Of a stretch of 5,571 nucleotides of DNA, positions 5,517 through 5,571 are shown in pieces. How positions within the stretch are numbered: the first letter of the stretch is position 1; each line of letters starts with the position of its first letter. Source of the stretch: an uncultured Caryophanales bacterium (lineage in GTDB: Bacteria > Bacillota_I > Bacilli_A > RFN20 > CAG-826). The DNA is taken from contig CAMOQM010000067.1 of NCBI GenBank assembly GCA_946622925.1, positions 1-5,571 of the forward strand. Direction: 5' to 3'. The position numbers were made by a program, and so were the translations under genes. The notes beneath the pieces were generated by a model that searched no databases, was not told the DNA's origin, and saw nothing but the letters and a program-made list of their open reading frames with translations.

Positions 5517-5571
5517 TGGCGCGCCCGAGCCGACTCGAACGGCTGGCCTCAACCTTCGGAGGGTTGCACTC
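5517..5571 (-). tRNA. tRNA-Arg(CCG), 3' portion, cut by the window end
   Basis: Read leftward on the minus strand: the 3' strand of the D stem (GAGT, 5571-5568), anticodon stem CAACC/GGTTG (5566-5562 and 5554-5550), loop CTCCGAA with anticodon CCG (5559-5557) decoding CGG, T stem AGCCG/CGGCT around loop TTCGAGT (5544-5528), acceptor strand CGGGCGC (5527-5521), discriminator G and an encoded CCA (5519-5517). The 5' acceptor strand and the rest of the D arm lie outside the window. The identity as arginine rests on the anticodon. Confidence 0.93.

Overview
The window looks like chromosomal DNA of a Bacillota (Firmicutes) bacterium, probably an anaerobic gut or rumen-type lineage. The reasons are a clostridial-style glutamate dehydrogenase, a LytS-type histidine kinase, a soluble DgkB-like lipid kinase, strong GGAGG-type ribosome binding sites, AT-rich promoters and short U-tailed terminators. 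The code is the standard bacterial one: the kinase gene ends in TGA and tryptophan is TGG, so this is not a TGA=Trp mollicute. No phage, insertion sequence, CRISPR or defence gene is visible. A more exact taxon cannot be given from sequence alone.

Layout. Bases 1-154 hold no intact gene. They contain what may be the frameshifted 3' end of a rightward gene, a 12-bp tandem repeat, and an imperfect hairpin between that fragment and the convergent gdhA. Leftward gdhA (155-1495) encodes a hexameric glutamate dehydrogenase. A ~100-bp divergent control region (1496-1597) carries promoters for both directions and an inverted/direct repeat of TTTCTTT. Rightward come a two-gene signalling operon (polytopic LytS-type histidine kinase 1598-3004, overlapping by 20 bp a response regulator 2985-3758), then a diacylglycerol/lipid kinase (3817-4671) with its own promoter and a UUCG-loop terminator, then a class I SAM-dependent methyltransferase (4727-5476). 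The window closes with the 3' part of a leftward tRNA-Arg(CCG) and its terminator.

How the genes relate. The kinase and regulator are clearly one system. The kinase has about eight membrane helices and no sizeable extracytoplasmic domain, so it probably senses something in or at the membrane. The regulator has a receiver plus a SARP/OmpR-like winged helix instead of the LytTR or AraC output usually paired with this kinase class. Its target is unknown, but the divergent gdhA/kinase spacer and the palindrome upstream of the lipid kinase are the natural candidates. The lipid kinase would recycle or phosphorylate membrane diacylglycerol. The methyltransferase belongs to a recognisable but functionally unassigned Bacillota family. 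Two genes (the kinase and the methyltransferase) lack a Shine-Dalgarno sequence and have -10-like boxes almost against the start codon, suggesting very short or absent leaders. The window is mostly ordinary housekeeping and signalling; I found no convincing evidence of a wholly new system.
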